Positions 40,993-50,111 of a stretch of DNA of 51,235 nt are shown piece by piece. Below the pieces are notes generated by a model. The model saw only the letters and a list, made by a program, of their open reading frames with translations. It ran no database searches and was not told where the DNA came from. Source of the stretch: Bacteroidales bacterium (GTDB lineage Bacteria > Bacteroidota > Bacteroidia > Bacteroidales > Muribaculaceae); assembly GCA_004552725.1 (NCBI GenBank), contig SFNM01000003.1, positions 1-51,235 on the forward strand. Direction: 5' to 3'. Position 1 is the stretch's first letter; the number at the start of each line of letters is the position of its first letter. The position numbers were made by a program, and so were the translations under genes.

Positions 40993-42413
40993 CTCATCGC
41001 AACTCCCTCACTTCCAAAGTGTTGAAAGCACTCAGCCTATTCACCGGCATCGAGTGTCTCAATATGCTCTGCGCCGTGGTGCGCACCAAACTTATTGCAC
41101 TCTGGATTGGTACCGCCGGCGTAGGCATAATTTCGCTGCTCAACTCCAACCTCGAACTCCTCCGCTCTATCCTCTTCCTCAATCTCAATCAAAGTGCCGT
41201 CCAAAAAATAGCATCAGCCAAGGGCAACGACCAATCTATCGCCATTAGCGCCACCTCATTCTTGGGCATCGCTCTCGGCGTTGTGGCTGCAATCATTGTG
41301 GCCGCTTGCTCCCCACTGCTAAGCATCTGGGTATTCGGGCACAACTCTTACACCTGGGCCTTCGCCATTTTGGCTGTGACCATGTGCACCGGCGCCATCT
41401 CATCCGCGCGCACTGCCATTCTCCGCAGCACCAACCGCCTCCGCCAACTCGCCCGCGCCACACTCTTCGCATCTATCACATCCACCGCCGCAGCCATCCC
41501 CCTGATTTACTTCTGGCGCATGCAAGCCATTGTGCCGGTCCTCATCATATTCGCCATTTCACAGATGGTCTTTCTCCTCCTTCCCTCTCTCCACATCCCC
41601 AAATGTAAATTTTCCACTCTCCAACCTCATCTCAAACCCATCTTAAAACTCGGGCTCGGCATCACCGTGGCCATGTCCGCACCTCTCTTAGCCGACCAAC
41701 TCATCCGTATTTACATCCACACGCACTCCGGCATCGAGGCCGTTGGCATTTTCCAAGCCGGATACACCATCGTCAACACATATATAGGCGTAATATTCAC
41801 TGCCATTTCAATGGAATATTACCCGCGACTGTCATCAGTGGCACGCTCACAACTCAAAGCACGTACAGTCGTGGCTCACGAAATCTCCGTGGTGCTGTGG
41901 ATACTCCTGCCTATTGTCATCCTGTTCATCAGTGCCGACTCATTAGTGGTCAGCATTCTATTCAGCGAACAATTCCACCAATCACTGCCTTACATCTCCA
42001 TGGCAATTGCCGGCACAGCCCTCCGCGCTGCATCGTGGTGTATGGCTTATATGATTTTAGCCCGTGGCGACAGCCTCGCTTACATTTTCACTGAAATATC
42101 TTCCGCAGCAGTGCTCTTTGTGGCAAGCATCGTATGCTTCAACCAATGGAGTTACGCCGGCCTCGGCATCGCCTACTCCATTCAATTCTTGGCCTATACC
42201 CTACTCACCGCCGCCGTGTGCCGTTATCGCTACCGCCTGCACCTGCCACGCCGCATCTGGAGCCTGATACTGCTCACCACCGCCACAGTCATTGCCGCCA
42301 TCGCCGCCAAAGCCTACATAGCATGGTGGACACCCCTGCTGCTCCTCCCAGCCATCCTCCCCGCCACCCTCCACCACCTCAACCCACGGCGCGGAGCGCC
42401 CCACAAGCCCTGA
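40980..42413 (+). CDS. Polysaccharide/O-antigen flippase (Wzx-like MOP family)
   Basis: 477 residues with about 12-14 hydrophobic helices. The N-terminus KALSLFTGIECLNMLCAVVR, then KLIALWIGTAGVGIISLLN, is typical of Bacteroidetes O-antigen translocases. ALLADQLIRIYIHTHSG- and YYPRLSSV-type segments follow in the second half. It should flip lipid-linked oligosaccharide across the inner membrane. The start overlaps the EnvC-like gene by 13 bp. The last nine residues (PRRGAPHKP) are encoded by a GC-rich tandem repeat beginning at 42384, so the native C-terminus seems to have been replaced or extended by repeat DNA. Confidence 0.88.
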   Translation: MAQVTHRNSLTSKVLKALSLFTGIECLNMLCAVVRTKLIALWIGTAGVGIISLLNSNLELLRSILFLNLNQSAVQKIASAKGNDQSIAISATSFLGIALGVVAAIIVAACSPLLSIWVFGHNSYTWAFAILAVTMCTGAISSARTAILRSTNRLRQLARATLFASITSTAAAIPLIYFWRMQAIVPVLIIFAISQMVFLLLPSLHIPKCKFSTLQPHLKPILKLGLGITVAMSAPLLADQLIRIYIHTHSGIEAVGIFQAGYTIVNTYIGVIFTAISMEYYPRLSSVARSQLKARTVVAHEISVVLWILLPIVILFISADSLVVSILFSEQFHQSLPYISMAIAGTALRAASWCMAYMILARGDSLAYIFTEISSAAVLFVASIVCFNQWSYAGLGIAYSIQFLAYTLLTAAVCRYRYRLHLPRRIWSLILLTTATVIAAIAAKAYIAWWTPLLLLPAILPATLHHLNPRRGAPHKP

Positions 42414-42570
42414 GTCCTGTGGCGAAGCGGCAGCCGAGCAGCCCCACCCACGGGGCGGAGCGCCCCACAAGCCCCGAGTCATGTGGCGAGGCGGCAGCCG
42501 AGCGGCGCGGAGCGCCCCACAAGCCCCGAGTCCTGTGGCGAGGCGGCAGCCGAGCAGCGCGGAAGCGCCC
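42384..42570. repeat. GC-rich tandem repeat of hairpin units
   Basis: The core ggagcgccccacaagccc starts at 42393, 42457 and 42509, and a decayed fourth copy begins at 42561, giving spacings of 64, 52 and 52 bp. Each unit runs on through gagtcctgtggcgaggcgg and cagccgagc. Within a unit cgccccaca can pair with tgtggcg, so every copy can form a hairpin. Unit 1 has an extra 12 bp (cccacccacggg type) at its end. The array starts inside the flippase ORF and ends 40 bp before the next promoter. Confidence 0.85.
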
Positions 42571-42610
42571 ATCCGTTTTTTGTCACGGCTCATATTTTCA
42601 GCGATGAAAA

Positions 42611-42642
42611 TTTGGCGGTTTGGTTTTTTATTTGTAACTTTG
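42611..42642 (+). promoter_or_regulatory. Promoter for the AAA/DUF4143 gene
   Basis: TTTG at 42611-42614, 20-bp spacer, TAACTTTG at 42635-42642, with the ATG 37 bp further on. Confidence 0.8.
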
Positions 42643-42679
42643 TGCGATTTATAAAGTTAACTTAGTAAATTTCATAATT

Positions 42680-43834
42680 ATGAGTGAGTATATTTCCCGA
42701 TGTTTATCTTCGCATATTCTTGAAGTGCAGTCATTCTTTCCTGTCACGGTCCTCACCGGACCACGCCAATCGGGCAAAACTTCGCTGTGCAAGCGGCTTT
42801 TTCCGGACTATGCATACGTGAACTTGGAGGACCTGACCCAGCGCGCCTTCGCCACCAACGACCCAAACCGCTTCCTCGAACGCTACTCCGGCCAGGTAAT
42901 CATCGACGAAGTGCAAAACGTGCCCGAGTTGTTGTCGGCCATTCAAGTACGCGTGGATCAAGATCACTCCTTGCGGTTCATTCTCACAGGCAGTAGCAAT
43001 TTTGCCCTGTTGCGCAGCGTCTCTCAGTCGTTGGCCGGACGAGCCGCACTCTTCACCCTTCTCCCCCTTTCTTTGCGCGAATTTTCCGACCGTCTCGGTG
43101 CACAATCCACCGACCAAATTCTCTTCAACGGGCTATATCCGGGAGTGATTGCCGGCGAAATCCCTGTGCAATACTTCTACTCAAACTACTACGCCACATA
43201 CGTGGAGCGCGATGTGCGTCAACTACTTAAGGTGAAGAATGTGCTCAGTTTTGACAAGTTCGTGCGACTTTTGGCAGCGCGCGTCGGCTCGCAGCTCAAC
43301 GTGTCGGCCCTTTCGAAGGATGCCGGAGTGAGCGCTGCTACGGTTAACGAGTGGCTATCAATTCTAAACACCTCATACATAACGTATAACGTAGCACCTT
43401 ACTTCGCCAATATCAGCAAGCGCCTCACCAAAATGCCAAAAGTGTACTTCCACGACACCGGGCTGCTCTGCTATCTTCTCGCGCTCGAGCAGCCGGAGCA
43501 ACTGGCCTCGCATCCGCTGCGCGGTGCAATCTTCGAGAACCTCGTTATGGGCGAACTCTACAAGCAACGCATCAACCAAGCTCGCGAACCAAATCTCTAC
43601 TTCTACCGCGAGGCAGCCGGGCGCGAAGTGGATGCTCTGATTGCAGCCGGTGGAAGCCTTAACCTTTATGAAATCAAATCTTCCGGCACATTCCGCGCCG
43701 ACTTTGCGGCAAATATGAAATACCTCGCTCAATTACTTCCGGAAGTAGCCTCAACGGAAGTTATCTACGATGGCTCCTCTTTGGAAGGCGTGGCTTTGAA
43801 CTTCCGCGATCTGACTATTGGTAATGCAAAATAG
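42680..43834 (+). CDS. AAA ATPase with DUF4143 domain
   Basis: 384 residues. Walker A TVLTGPRQSGKTSLCKRLF (G27-T34), Walker B QVIIDEVQNVPELLS and sensor GSSNFALLRSVSQSLAGRAA define the AAA_14 ATPase. The C-terminal half is DUF4143, with a DEK-like winged helix (ALSKDAGVSAATVNEWLSIL), KVYFHDTGLLCYLLAL, and a nuclease-like fold with FYREAAGREVDALI and YEIKSSGTF. The E/D-x-K pattern resembles the restriction-endonuclease superfamily. Such proteins are abundant and variable in copy number in gut bacteria; function is unproven, with defence or toxin-like roles suggested. It stands alone with its own promoter. Confidence 0.9.
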   Translation: MSEYISRCLSSHILEVQSFFPVTVLTGPRQSGKTSLCKRLFPDYAYVNLEDLTQRAFATNDPNRFLERYSGQVIIDEVQNVPELLSAIQVRVDQDHSLRFILTGSSNFALLRSVSQSLAGRAALFTLLPLSLREFSDRLGAQSTDQILFNGLYPGVIAGEIPVQYFYSNYYATYVERDVRQLLKVKNVLSFDKFVRLLAARVGSQLNVSALSKDAGVSAATVNEWLSILNTSYITYNVAPYFANISKRLTKMPKVYFHDTGLLCYLLALEQPEQLASHPLRGAIFENLVMGELYKQRINQAREPNLYFYREAAGREVDALIAAGGSLNLYEIKSSGTFRADFAANMKYLAQLLPEVASTEVIYDGSSLEGVALNFRDLTIGNAK

Positions 43835-43963
43835 TCAACATCCCTATATTCCACTCGATTTATAAAGCGATTTCTCCGCTTATTCATGTGTGCTTTTTGT
43901 TAAATTTTCCTTTTTTGGCCAATTTATTGAACCATTGGGGGAATTTCGTGGCGAATTTTTTTG

Positions 43964-43971
43964 TAACTTTG
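43964..43971 (+). promoter_or_regulatory. Promoter -7 box of the RND efflux operon
   Basis: TAACTTTG at 43964-43971, 57 bp before the adaptor gene. No TTTG lies at the usual distance; TTCG-like sequence around 43945 is the nearest candidate. The weak -33 element would fit a promoter needing an activator. Confidence 0.55.
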
Positions 43972-44028
43972 CAGCCGAAATTCATTTAAAAGTGTTATAG
44001 ATAATAAGATACATTAAAATAATAAAAT

Positions 44029-45198
44029 ATGAAGCGTAAATTTTCCGCAAGCAACTGCTTGGCAGTTGCAGTGGCTTTGATGGCCACTCTCAGCGCTTGT
44101 TCCGGTGGCGAACAGCAACAGCAAGCGCAAGCTCCAACCCTGAAGGTACTCACCGTGGAGGAAACCTCCGCTACTTTGCAGCAAACTTATCCTGCTCAAA
44201 TCAAAGGTAAAACTGACATCGAAATCCGTCCGCAAGTATCGGGCTTCATCACCAAAGTGTGTGTTGACGAAGGCCAACACGTGCGCAAAGGCCAAGTCCT
44301 ATTCACAATCGACCAAGTGCAATTCCAAGCAGCCGTTGACCAAGCGCTCGCTGCTGTAAACACCGCTCGCACCAACGTGGCAAACGCTCAAATTACCGAG
44401 GCCAACCAACGTGCTCTATATCAGCGCAACATCATCAGCCAAAACGCTTGGCAAACCAGCGAAAACCAGCTGCGTGCCGCCCAAGCCCAACTGGCTCAAG
44501 CCGAAGCCGCGCTCACTTCCGCTCGCAAAAACCTCAGCTACTGCTCCGTGGTGGCTCCCTGCGACGGTGTAGTCGGCTCCATCCCCAACCGCGAAGGTTC
44601 CTTGGCCTCGCCCTCGTCGGCAGTGCCCCTGACCACCGTGAGCGATAACTCCCAAGTTTACGCTTACTTCTCTTTCACCGAAAAAGATATGCTGGATATG
44701 ACCAACAACGGCACCACCTCGCTCGACGCAGCCGTGCGCGCCCTCCCCGAAGTGTCGCTGCTGCTGGCCGACGGCGCTGAATACGGCCTCAAAGGCAAAG
44801 TGGCCACCGTCTCCGGCGTGATTGACAGCTCCACCGGCTCCTCCACCGTCCGCGCTCTCTTCGACAACCCCTCCGGCATGCTCCGCTCCGGCAACACCGG
44901 CAAAGTGGCCATCCCCGTCACCGTCGACGATGCCATCCTCGTGCCCCAGAACGCCACCTTCGAAGTGCAAAGCTTCCGCTACGTGTTCTGCCTCAACGAT
45001 TCCAACGTCACCGTCAACACCCGCATCGAAGTGCTGCCTCTCAACGACGGCAAGAACTTCGTGGTAACCTCCGGCCTCAAAGCCGGCGACCGCGTGGTAG
45101 TGGAAGGCGTCGGCACCAGCGTCCGCGCCGGCATGACCGTCAACCCCGCGCCCGCTGCTGAAGCGCAAGCTCAAGAACAACCCGCCGAACAGCAATAA
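44029..45198 (+). CDS. RND efflux periplasmic adaptor (AcrA/MexA type)
   Basis: 389 residues. Lipoprotein signal ending MATLSACSGGEQ (lipid-modified C24). Order: a beta-barrel strand, lipoyl half VSGFITKVCVDEGQHVRKGQ, a coiled-coil hairpin (about 105-165, QALAAVNTARTNVANAQITE), the second lipoyl half VVAPCDGVVGSI, beta-barrel and membrane-proximal domain, and an Ala/Gln-rich C-terminal end. It links the inner membrane pump to the outer membrane channel. First gene of a three-part efflux operon. Confidence 0.95.
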   Translation: MKRKFSASNCLAVAVALMATLSACSGGEQQQQAQAPTLKVLTVEETSATLQQTYPAQIKGKTDIEIRPQVSGFITKVCVDEGQHVRKGQVLFTIDQVQFQAAVDQALAAVNTARTNVANAQITEANQRALYQRNIISQNAWQTSENQLRAAQAQLAQAEAALTSARKNLSYCSVVAPCDGVVGSIPNREGSLASPSSAVPLTTVSDNSQVYAYFSFTEKDMLDMTNNGTTSLDAAVRALPEVSLLLADGAEYGLKGKVATVSGVIDSSTGSSTVRALFDNPSGMLRSGNTGKVAIPVTVDDAILVPQNATFEVQSFRYVFCLNDSNVTVNTRIEVLPLNDGKNFVVTSGLKAGDRVVVEGVGTSVRAGMTVNPAPAAEAQAQEQPAEQQ

Positions 45199-45268
45199 TC
45201 GGCTCCACAAGCTGTTATTCTCCTTTCTCCCTCTTACTCAAGTTTAACTCCAAAGAAAGAAACGACAA

Positions 45269-48200
45269 ATGAAACTGGATACGTTTATTAACCGCCCGGT
45301 GCTGTCGACGGTAATATCAATCTTCATCGTGCTGTTGGGTATCATCGGCATCGCCACCCTGCCCATCACGCAGTACCCCGACATTGCTCCGCCCACTGTG
45401 GAGGTGGAAACCACCTACACCGGCGCTAACGCTCAAGCCGTGCTCAACTCCGTGATTCAACCCCTGGAAGAATCCATCAACGGTGCCGAAGGCATGCAAT
45501 ACATCACCTCTACCGCTACCAACACCGGTGAGGCCACCATCGAAATCACTTTCCGCCAAGGTTTCGACCCCAACATGGCCGCTGTGGACGTGCAAAACCG
45601 CGTGTCGAAGGCCGCCAACCTCCTCCCCTCCGAAGTAAACCAAGTGGGCGTAATCACCCAGAAGCGCCAAACCGCCATGCTGGTGGCCGTGGCTCTGGTA
45701 GATAAATCCGGCAAGTACGATGCCGAATTTATCGATAACTACATGAAAATCAACGTGTTGCCCGAACTACAACGCGTTAGCGGCGTGGGCGACGTGCTCT
45801 CATTCGGCGCCGACTACTCCATGCGCGTATGGCTCAAGCCCGACGTGATGGCTCAATACGGCCTGATGCCTACCGACATCTCCGCCGCCTTGGCCGAGCA
45901 GAACGTGGAAGCCGCCCCCGGTACCTTCGGCGAGAACTCCAACCAAAGCTTCCAATATGTGATGCGCTACCGCGGCCGCTTGACCGACGCCGAGCAATTC
46001 GGCGACATCGTGGTGCGCGCCACCGCCAACGGCGAAGTGCTCCGCCTGCGCGATGTGGCCGACATCGAGCTCGGCCGCGTAGTCTACACCAACGGCTCAA
46101 AATCCAACGGCATGACCTCTTCCATGGCCATCGTGTTCCAATCTCCCGGCTCCAACGCCACCCAGATCATCAACGACTGCTTGGCAGTGGTTGAAAAGCT
46201 GAAAGCCGACCTTCCCGAAGGCCTCGAATACGACGTGCCTATGAACAACAACGAGTTCCTCTTCGCCTCGATTCACAACGTAATCCGCACCCTGATCGAA
46301 GCCTTCGTGCTCGTATTCTTCGTGGTATACATCTTCCTGCAAGACTTCCGCTCCACCCTTATCCCGGCCATCGCCATCCCCGTGGCCTTGATCGGTACCT
46401 TTGCCGTGCTTAGCGTAATCGGCTTCTCCATCAACCTAATCACCCTCTCCGCTCTGGTATTGGCCATTGCGATTGTGGTGGACGATGCCATTGTGGTGGT
46501 GGAGGCCGTCCATGCCAAGTTGGACCAAGGCTACACCTCCTCGCGGCGCGCATCCATCGACGCCATGAACGAAATTGCCGGTGCGCTGATTTCCATCACC
46601 TTGGTTATGATGTTGGTGTTCATCCCCGTATCGTTCATGCCCGGCACATCCGGTATCTTCTACCAACAATTCGGTTTGACCATGGCCATCGCCATCGGCT
46701 TCTCGGCCGTGAACGCCTTGACCCTATCGCCCGCATTGTGCGCCCTGTTCCTCAAGCCGCATAACACCGATTCCACCCTCAAAGAACGCATGGGACAAGC
46801 CTACTCCGCCGCCGGCGAAGTGGTTAAGCAACGCTTCACCCGCAGTTTTGGTGTAAACTTCCCGCCGTTGGTAACCCTGCTGCTGCTCATTGCCACCATC
46901 ACCTTCATGGTGCTCGACTGGTTCTCTTTCGAAAACGTGATGCTCAGCACCGTGGCTGTGGTCGTGGCCCTGCTGGCCGTGCTCGGCCTCTTCGGCAAGC
47001 GCTTCCACAAAGCATTCGAAGCCGGCTACGAAAAACTGCTCAATAAATATAAGAAAGGTGTGCAATTTATGGCACGCCACAAAGTCACCGCCTTCGGCAC
47101 AGTGGCTGCTTCCGTGGCCGTGCTGATATGGTTGATGTCGACCACTCCCTCCGCTATGGTGCCGAACGAAGACACCGGCATGTTCTTCGCCATGATTGAC
47201 ATGCCCGCCGGCACCTCCAAGGAGCGCACCCAAGAGGTCATCGACCAAATGGAAAGACTCGTGTTGGAAGAACCCTCCGTTCGTCTGTGCGAATCCATCA
47301 CCGGTTACTCCTTCATGGCCGGCGCAGGCCCCACCTACGGCGCTATGATTATCAAGCTCAAAGACTGGTCGGAACGCGAGGAGAGTGTCGACGACCTCAT
47401 CGCTCGCCTCACCATCAAGGCCGCCTCGGTCAAGAATGGCCGCATCATGATGTTCGCGCCGCCTATGATCTCCGGTTACTCCATCACCAACGGTTTCGAA
47501 ATCAAGATGCAGGACAAAACCGGCGGCGACATCAACAACTTCTTCGCCGTAGTACAGCAATTCCTGGGCCAACTCAACCAACAGCCCGAAATTGCCATGG
47601 CTTATACCACCTTCAACCCCACCTTCCCCCAATACTTAGTGGACATCGACGCTGCCAAGGCTAAGCAAGCCGGCATCAGCCCTCAAACCATCCTCTCCAC
47701 CCTGCAAGGTTACTACGGCGGTATGTACGTGTCGAACTTCAACCGCTTCGGTAAGATCTACCGCGTGATGATGCAAGCCTCCCCCGAAAGCCGTACCTCG
47801 CTCGAGAGCCTCCAAAACATCAAGGTGCGCAACGGCAACGAGATGGCCCCCATCTCCAACTTCGTCACCCTCACCCGCGTGTACGGTCCCGACGTGCTCA
47901 ACCGCTTCAACCTCTTTAACTCCATCTCCGTCAACGGCTCGCCCGCACCCGGATACACCTCCGGCGACGCCATCGCCGCCATCCGCCGCGTTGCTGCCGA
48001 ATCCCTGCCCCAAGGCTACGGCTACGAGTTCGCCGGCATGACCCGCGAAGAAGCCGGTTCTTCCTCCGGCAGCTCCACCGCCGTCATCTTCGGCCTCTGC
48101 TTGCTGTTCGTTTACCTGCTCCTCTCCGCACAGTACGAGAGCTACCTCCTTCCCTTCGCCGTTATCCTGTCGATTCCCTTCGGCCTGATGGGCGCATTCA

Positions 48201-48637
48201 TCTTCGCTCGATTCTCCGACATCTCCAACAGCATCTACCTGCAAATCGCCCTGATTATGCTTATCGGTCTGTTGGCTAAGAACGCCATCCTGATCGTGGA
48301 ATTCGCCCTCGACCGCCGCAAAGCCGGCATGAGCGTGTTCAACGCTGCCGTGTCCGGCGCCGCCGCCCGTCTGCGTCCTATCTTGATGACATCCTTGGCC
48401 ATGGTTATCGGCCTGCTGCCCATGATGCTCTCAACCGGCGTTGGCGCTAACGGCAACCGCGCCCTCGGCACCGGCTCCGTGGGCGGTATGCTCATCGGCA
48501 TGATTCTCCAAATCTTTGTGGTTCCCGCCCTGTTCTGCATCTTCCAACTCATCCAAGAGAAGTTCACCCCCATCAAGTGGGAAACCGAAGAACGCGGTGG
48601 CACCATCGAAAGCGAAATCGAACAATACGCTCAATAA
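45269..48637 (+). CDS. RND family multidrug efflux inner-membrane pump (AcrB/MexB type)
   Basis: 1122 residues, about 70 longer than E. coli AcrB. The N-terminus MKLDTFINRPVLSTVISIFI is classical HAE1. The proton relay is intact: D405-D406 in IAIVVDDAIVVVE and K1004 in LLAKNAILIVEFALD. Two large periplasmic loops carry the porter and docking domains. The extra length sits between the two halves (about 495-610), where additional hydrophobic segments (PPLVTLLLLIATITFMVLDW) are inserted, as in other Bacteroidetes pumps. It exports drugs, bile salts or similar amphiphiles using the proton gradient. Confidence 0.97.
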   Translation: MKLDTFINRPVLSTVISIFIVLLGIIGIATLPITQYPDIAPPTVEVETTYTGANAQAVLNSVIQPLEESINGAEGMQYITSTATNTGEATIEITFRQGFDPNMAAVDVQNRVSKAANLLPSEVNQVGVITQKRQTAMLVAVALVDKSGKYDAEFIDNYMKINVLPELQRVSGVGDVLSFGADYSMRVWLKPDVMAQYGLMPTDISAALAEQNVEAAPGTFGENSNQSFQYVMRYRGRLTDAEQFGDIVVRATANGEVLRLRDVADIELGRVVYTNGSKSNGMTSSMAIVFQSPGSNATQIINDCLAVVEKLKADLPEGLEYDVPMNNNEFLFASIHNVIRTLIEAFVLVFFVVYIFLQDFRSTLIPAIAIPVALIGTFAVLSVIGFSINLITLSALVLAIAIVVDDAIVVVEAVHAKLDQGYTSSRRASIDAMNEIAGALISITLVMMLVFIPVSFMPGTSGIFYQQFGLTMAIAIGFSAVNALTLSPALCALFLKPHNTDSTLKERMGQAYSAAGEVVKQRFTRSFGVNFPPLVTLLLLIATITFMVLDWFSFENVMLSTVAVVVALLAVLGLFGKRFHKAFEAGYEKLLNKYKKGVQFMARHKVTAFGTVAASVAVLIWLMSTTPSAMVPNEDTGMFFAMIDMPAGTSKERTQEVIDQMERLVLEEPSVRLCESITGYSFMAGAGPTYGAMIIKLKDWSEREESVDDLIARLTIKAASVKNGRIMMFAPPMISGYSITNGFEIKMQDKTGGDINNFFAVVQQFLGQLNQQPEIAMAYTTFNPTFPQYLVDIDAAKAKQAGISPQTILSTLQGYYGGMYVSNFNRFGKIYRVMMQASPESRTSLESLQNIKVRNGNEMAPISNFVTLTRVYGPDVLNRFNLFNSISVNGSPAPGYTSGDAIAAIRRVAAESLPQGYGYEFAGMTREEAGSSSGSSTAVIFGLCLLFVYLLLSAQYESYLLPFAVILSIPFGLMGAFIFARFSDISNSIYLQIALIMLIGLLAKNAILIVEFALDRRKAGMSVFNAAVSGAAARLRPILMTSLAMVIGLLPMMLSTGVGANGNRALGTGSVGGMLIGMILQIFVVPALFCIFQLIQEKFTPIKWETEERGGTIESEIEQYAQ

Positions 48638-48648
48638 TCCAACCGGCC

Positions 48649-48672
48649 GGGCCGGCTCACCCCAGCCGGCCC
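48649..48672. terminator. GC-rich hairpin between pump and channel genes
   Basis: gggccggct (48649-48657) and agccggccc (48664-48672) form a perfect 9-bp stem with a 6-nt loop, in the 57-bp gap inside the operon. No T-run follows, so it more likely modulates or stabilises the transcript than ends it. Confidence 0.6.
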
Positions 48673-48694
48673 GCCATTACACACTGCAATACAA

Positions 48695-50077
48695 ATGAAA
48701 ACTTCAATCAAAGCAGCATTAGTGGCAACGGCCTTTGTAGCCTCGCTTTCAAGCTGTAACATATACAAAAAATACGAGACGCCCACCGACACCCCGCTCA
48801 CCCAATCTTACGCCGAGGCCCTCGCCCAAGAGCAAGATTCCACCGAGTTCGGCAACCTCCGTTGGCAAGAGGTCTTCACCGACCCCCTGCTGGTTGACCT
48901 CATCAACAGCGCTCTGGCCAACAACACCAACTACCGCAACGCCCAGCTTAACGTAGAAGCCGCTCAAGCCGCCCTCCAAGGCGCTCGCTTGGCTTACCTC
49001 CCCTCCGTGGCACTCGCCCCCAATGGCGCCGGCGCCAAGTACGGCTCACAAGACTTCGGCTGGTCGTACACCATCCCCATGCAAGTGTCATGGGAAATCG
49101 ACATCTTCGGCAAGCTCCTCAATAGCAAACGTGGCGCCCAAGCCGCTCTGCTCCAATCCGAAGCTTACCAGCAAGCCGTCCGCTCGCAAATCATTGCATC
49201 GGTGGCCAACTGCTACTACTCCTTAGTGGCTGTGCAGCAGCAACTTACCCTCTCGCGCAACACCGCCGCCCTCTGGCGCGAAACCGTCCAATCCATGCGC
49301 GACCTCAAAGAAGCCGGCAACACCACCGAAGCAGCCGTCATGCAGTCCGAGGCTAACTACTACTCCATCCAAGCCTCAATCACCGACCTCGAAGCCCAAT
49401 TGGTGCAACTAAACAACGCCATGTCGCTGCTGCAAAACGTCATGCCCCGCACATGGACAGTCAACGAGCAATCGGCCCTCTCCGCCCCCGCCATCGCCGC
49501 CAACGGCGTCGAAATGCGCTGGCTCGCCGCTCGCCCCGACGTAGCCGCCTCCGAAATGGCACTCGCTTCGGCTTACTACGCCACCAACTCCGCCCGCACC
49601 AACTTCTACCCCTCACTCGCTATCACAGCCAACGGCGGGTTTACCAACCTCCTCGGCTCGATGATCTCAAACCCCGGCGACTGGTTCATCCAACTCGCCG
49701 GACAGTTGACCGCCCCCCTCTTCGCCCGAGGTCGCAACATTGCCCAACTCCGCGCCGCCAAGGCCCAGCAGCAAATTGCCCTCAACAACTTTGAGTACAC
49801 CCTGTTGAGCGCCGCCTCCGAAGTGTCCAATGCCCTCACCGTCTACGACCGCAACGGTGCCAAGCGCCAATTCCTCGTAGCCCAAGTGGCCGACCTCACC
49901 AAAGCCGTGTCGATGACCCAAGACCTCATGACATTCTCCACCGGTTCGGTCGACTACCTCAATGTGCTCACCGCTCAACAAACCCTCTTGGCCGCCCAAA
50001 TCTCCCTCATCGGCTGCGATTTGGCCCGCCATCAGAGCGTAATCAACCTCTACCAATCAATGGGCGGCGGCCGTTAA
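48695..50077 (+). CDS. Outer membrane efflux channel lipoprotein (TolC/OprM family)
   Basis: 460 residues. Lipobox VASLSSCNIYKKYE (C21). It contains two OEP repeats of long amphipathic helices, with LINSALANNTNYRNAQLNVE in the first half and the paired LAARPDVAASEMALASAYYA and FARGRNIAQLRAAKAQQQIA in the second. A short barrel region, RTNFYPSLAITANGGF, is characteristic of the NodT/OprM branch. It forms the trimeric outer membrane duct for the adjacent pump. Confidence 0.95.
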   Translation: MKTSIKAALVATAFVASLSSCNIYKKYETPTDTPLTQSYAEALAQEQDSTEFGNLRWQEVFTDPLLVDLINSALANNTNYRNAQLNVEAAQAALQGARLAYLPSVALAPNGAGAKYGSQDFGWSYTIPMQVSWEIDIFGKLLNSKRGAQAALLQSEAYQQAVRSQIIASVANCYYSLVAVQQQLTLSRNTAALWRETVQSMRDLKEAGNTTEAAVMQSEANYYSIQASITDLEAQLVQLNNAMSLLQNVMPRTWTVNEQSALSAPAIAANGVEMRWLAARPDVAASEMALASAYYATNSARTNFYPSLAITANGGFTNLLGSMISNPGDWFIQLAGQLTAPLFARGRNIAQLRAAKAQQQIALNNFEYTLLSAASEVSNALTVYDRNGAKRQFLVAQVADLTKAVSMTQDLMTFSTGSVDYLNVLTAQQTLLAAQISLIGCDLARHQSVINLYQSMGGGR

Positions 50078-50111
50078 TCCGATACCTCAAAATCCTCAAT
50101 ACCACAGAATT

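Noticed and set aside
42384..42570. CRISPR array
   Set aside because: The units are contiguous tandem copies with no unique spacers, and no cas genes are nearby.
42201..42593. 130-codon minus-strand frame across the flippase end
   Set aside because: It is produced by the GC-rich tandem repeat, giving repeated low-complexity peptide.
46724..47632. 302-codon open frame antisense to the RND pump
   Set aside because: His/Gly/Glu-rich shadow of a well-supported pump gene with intact proton relay residues.
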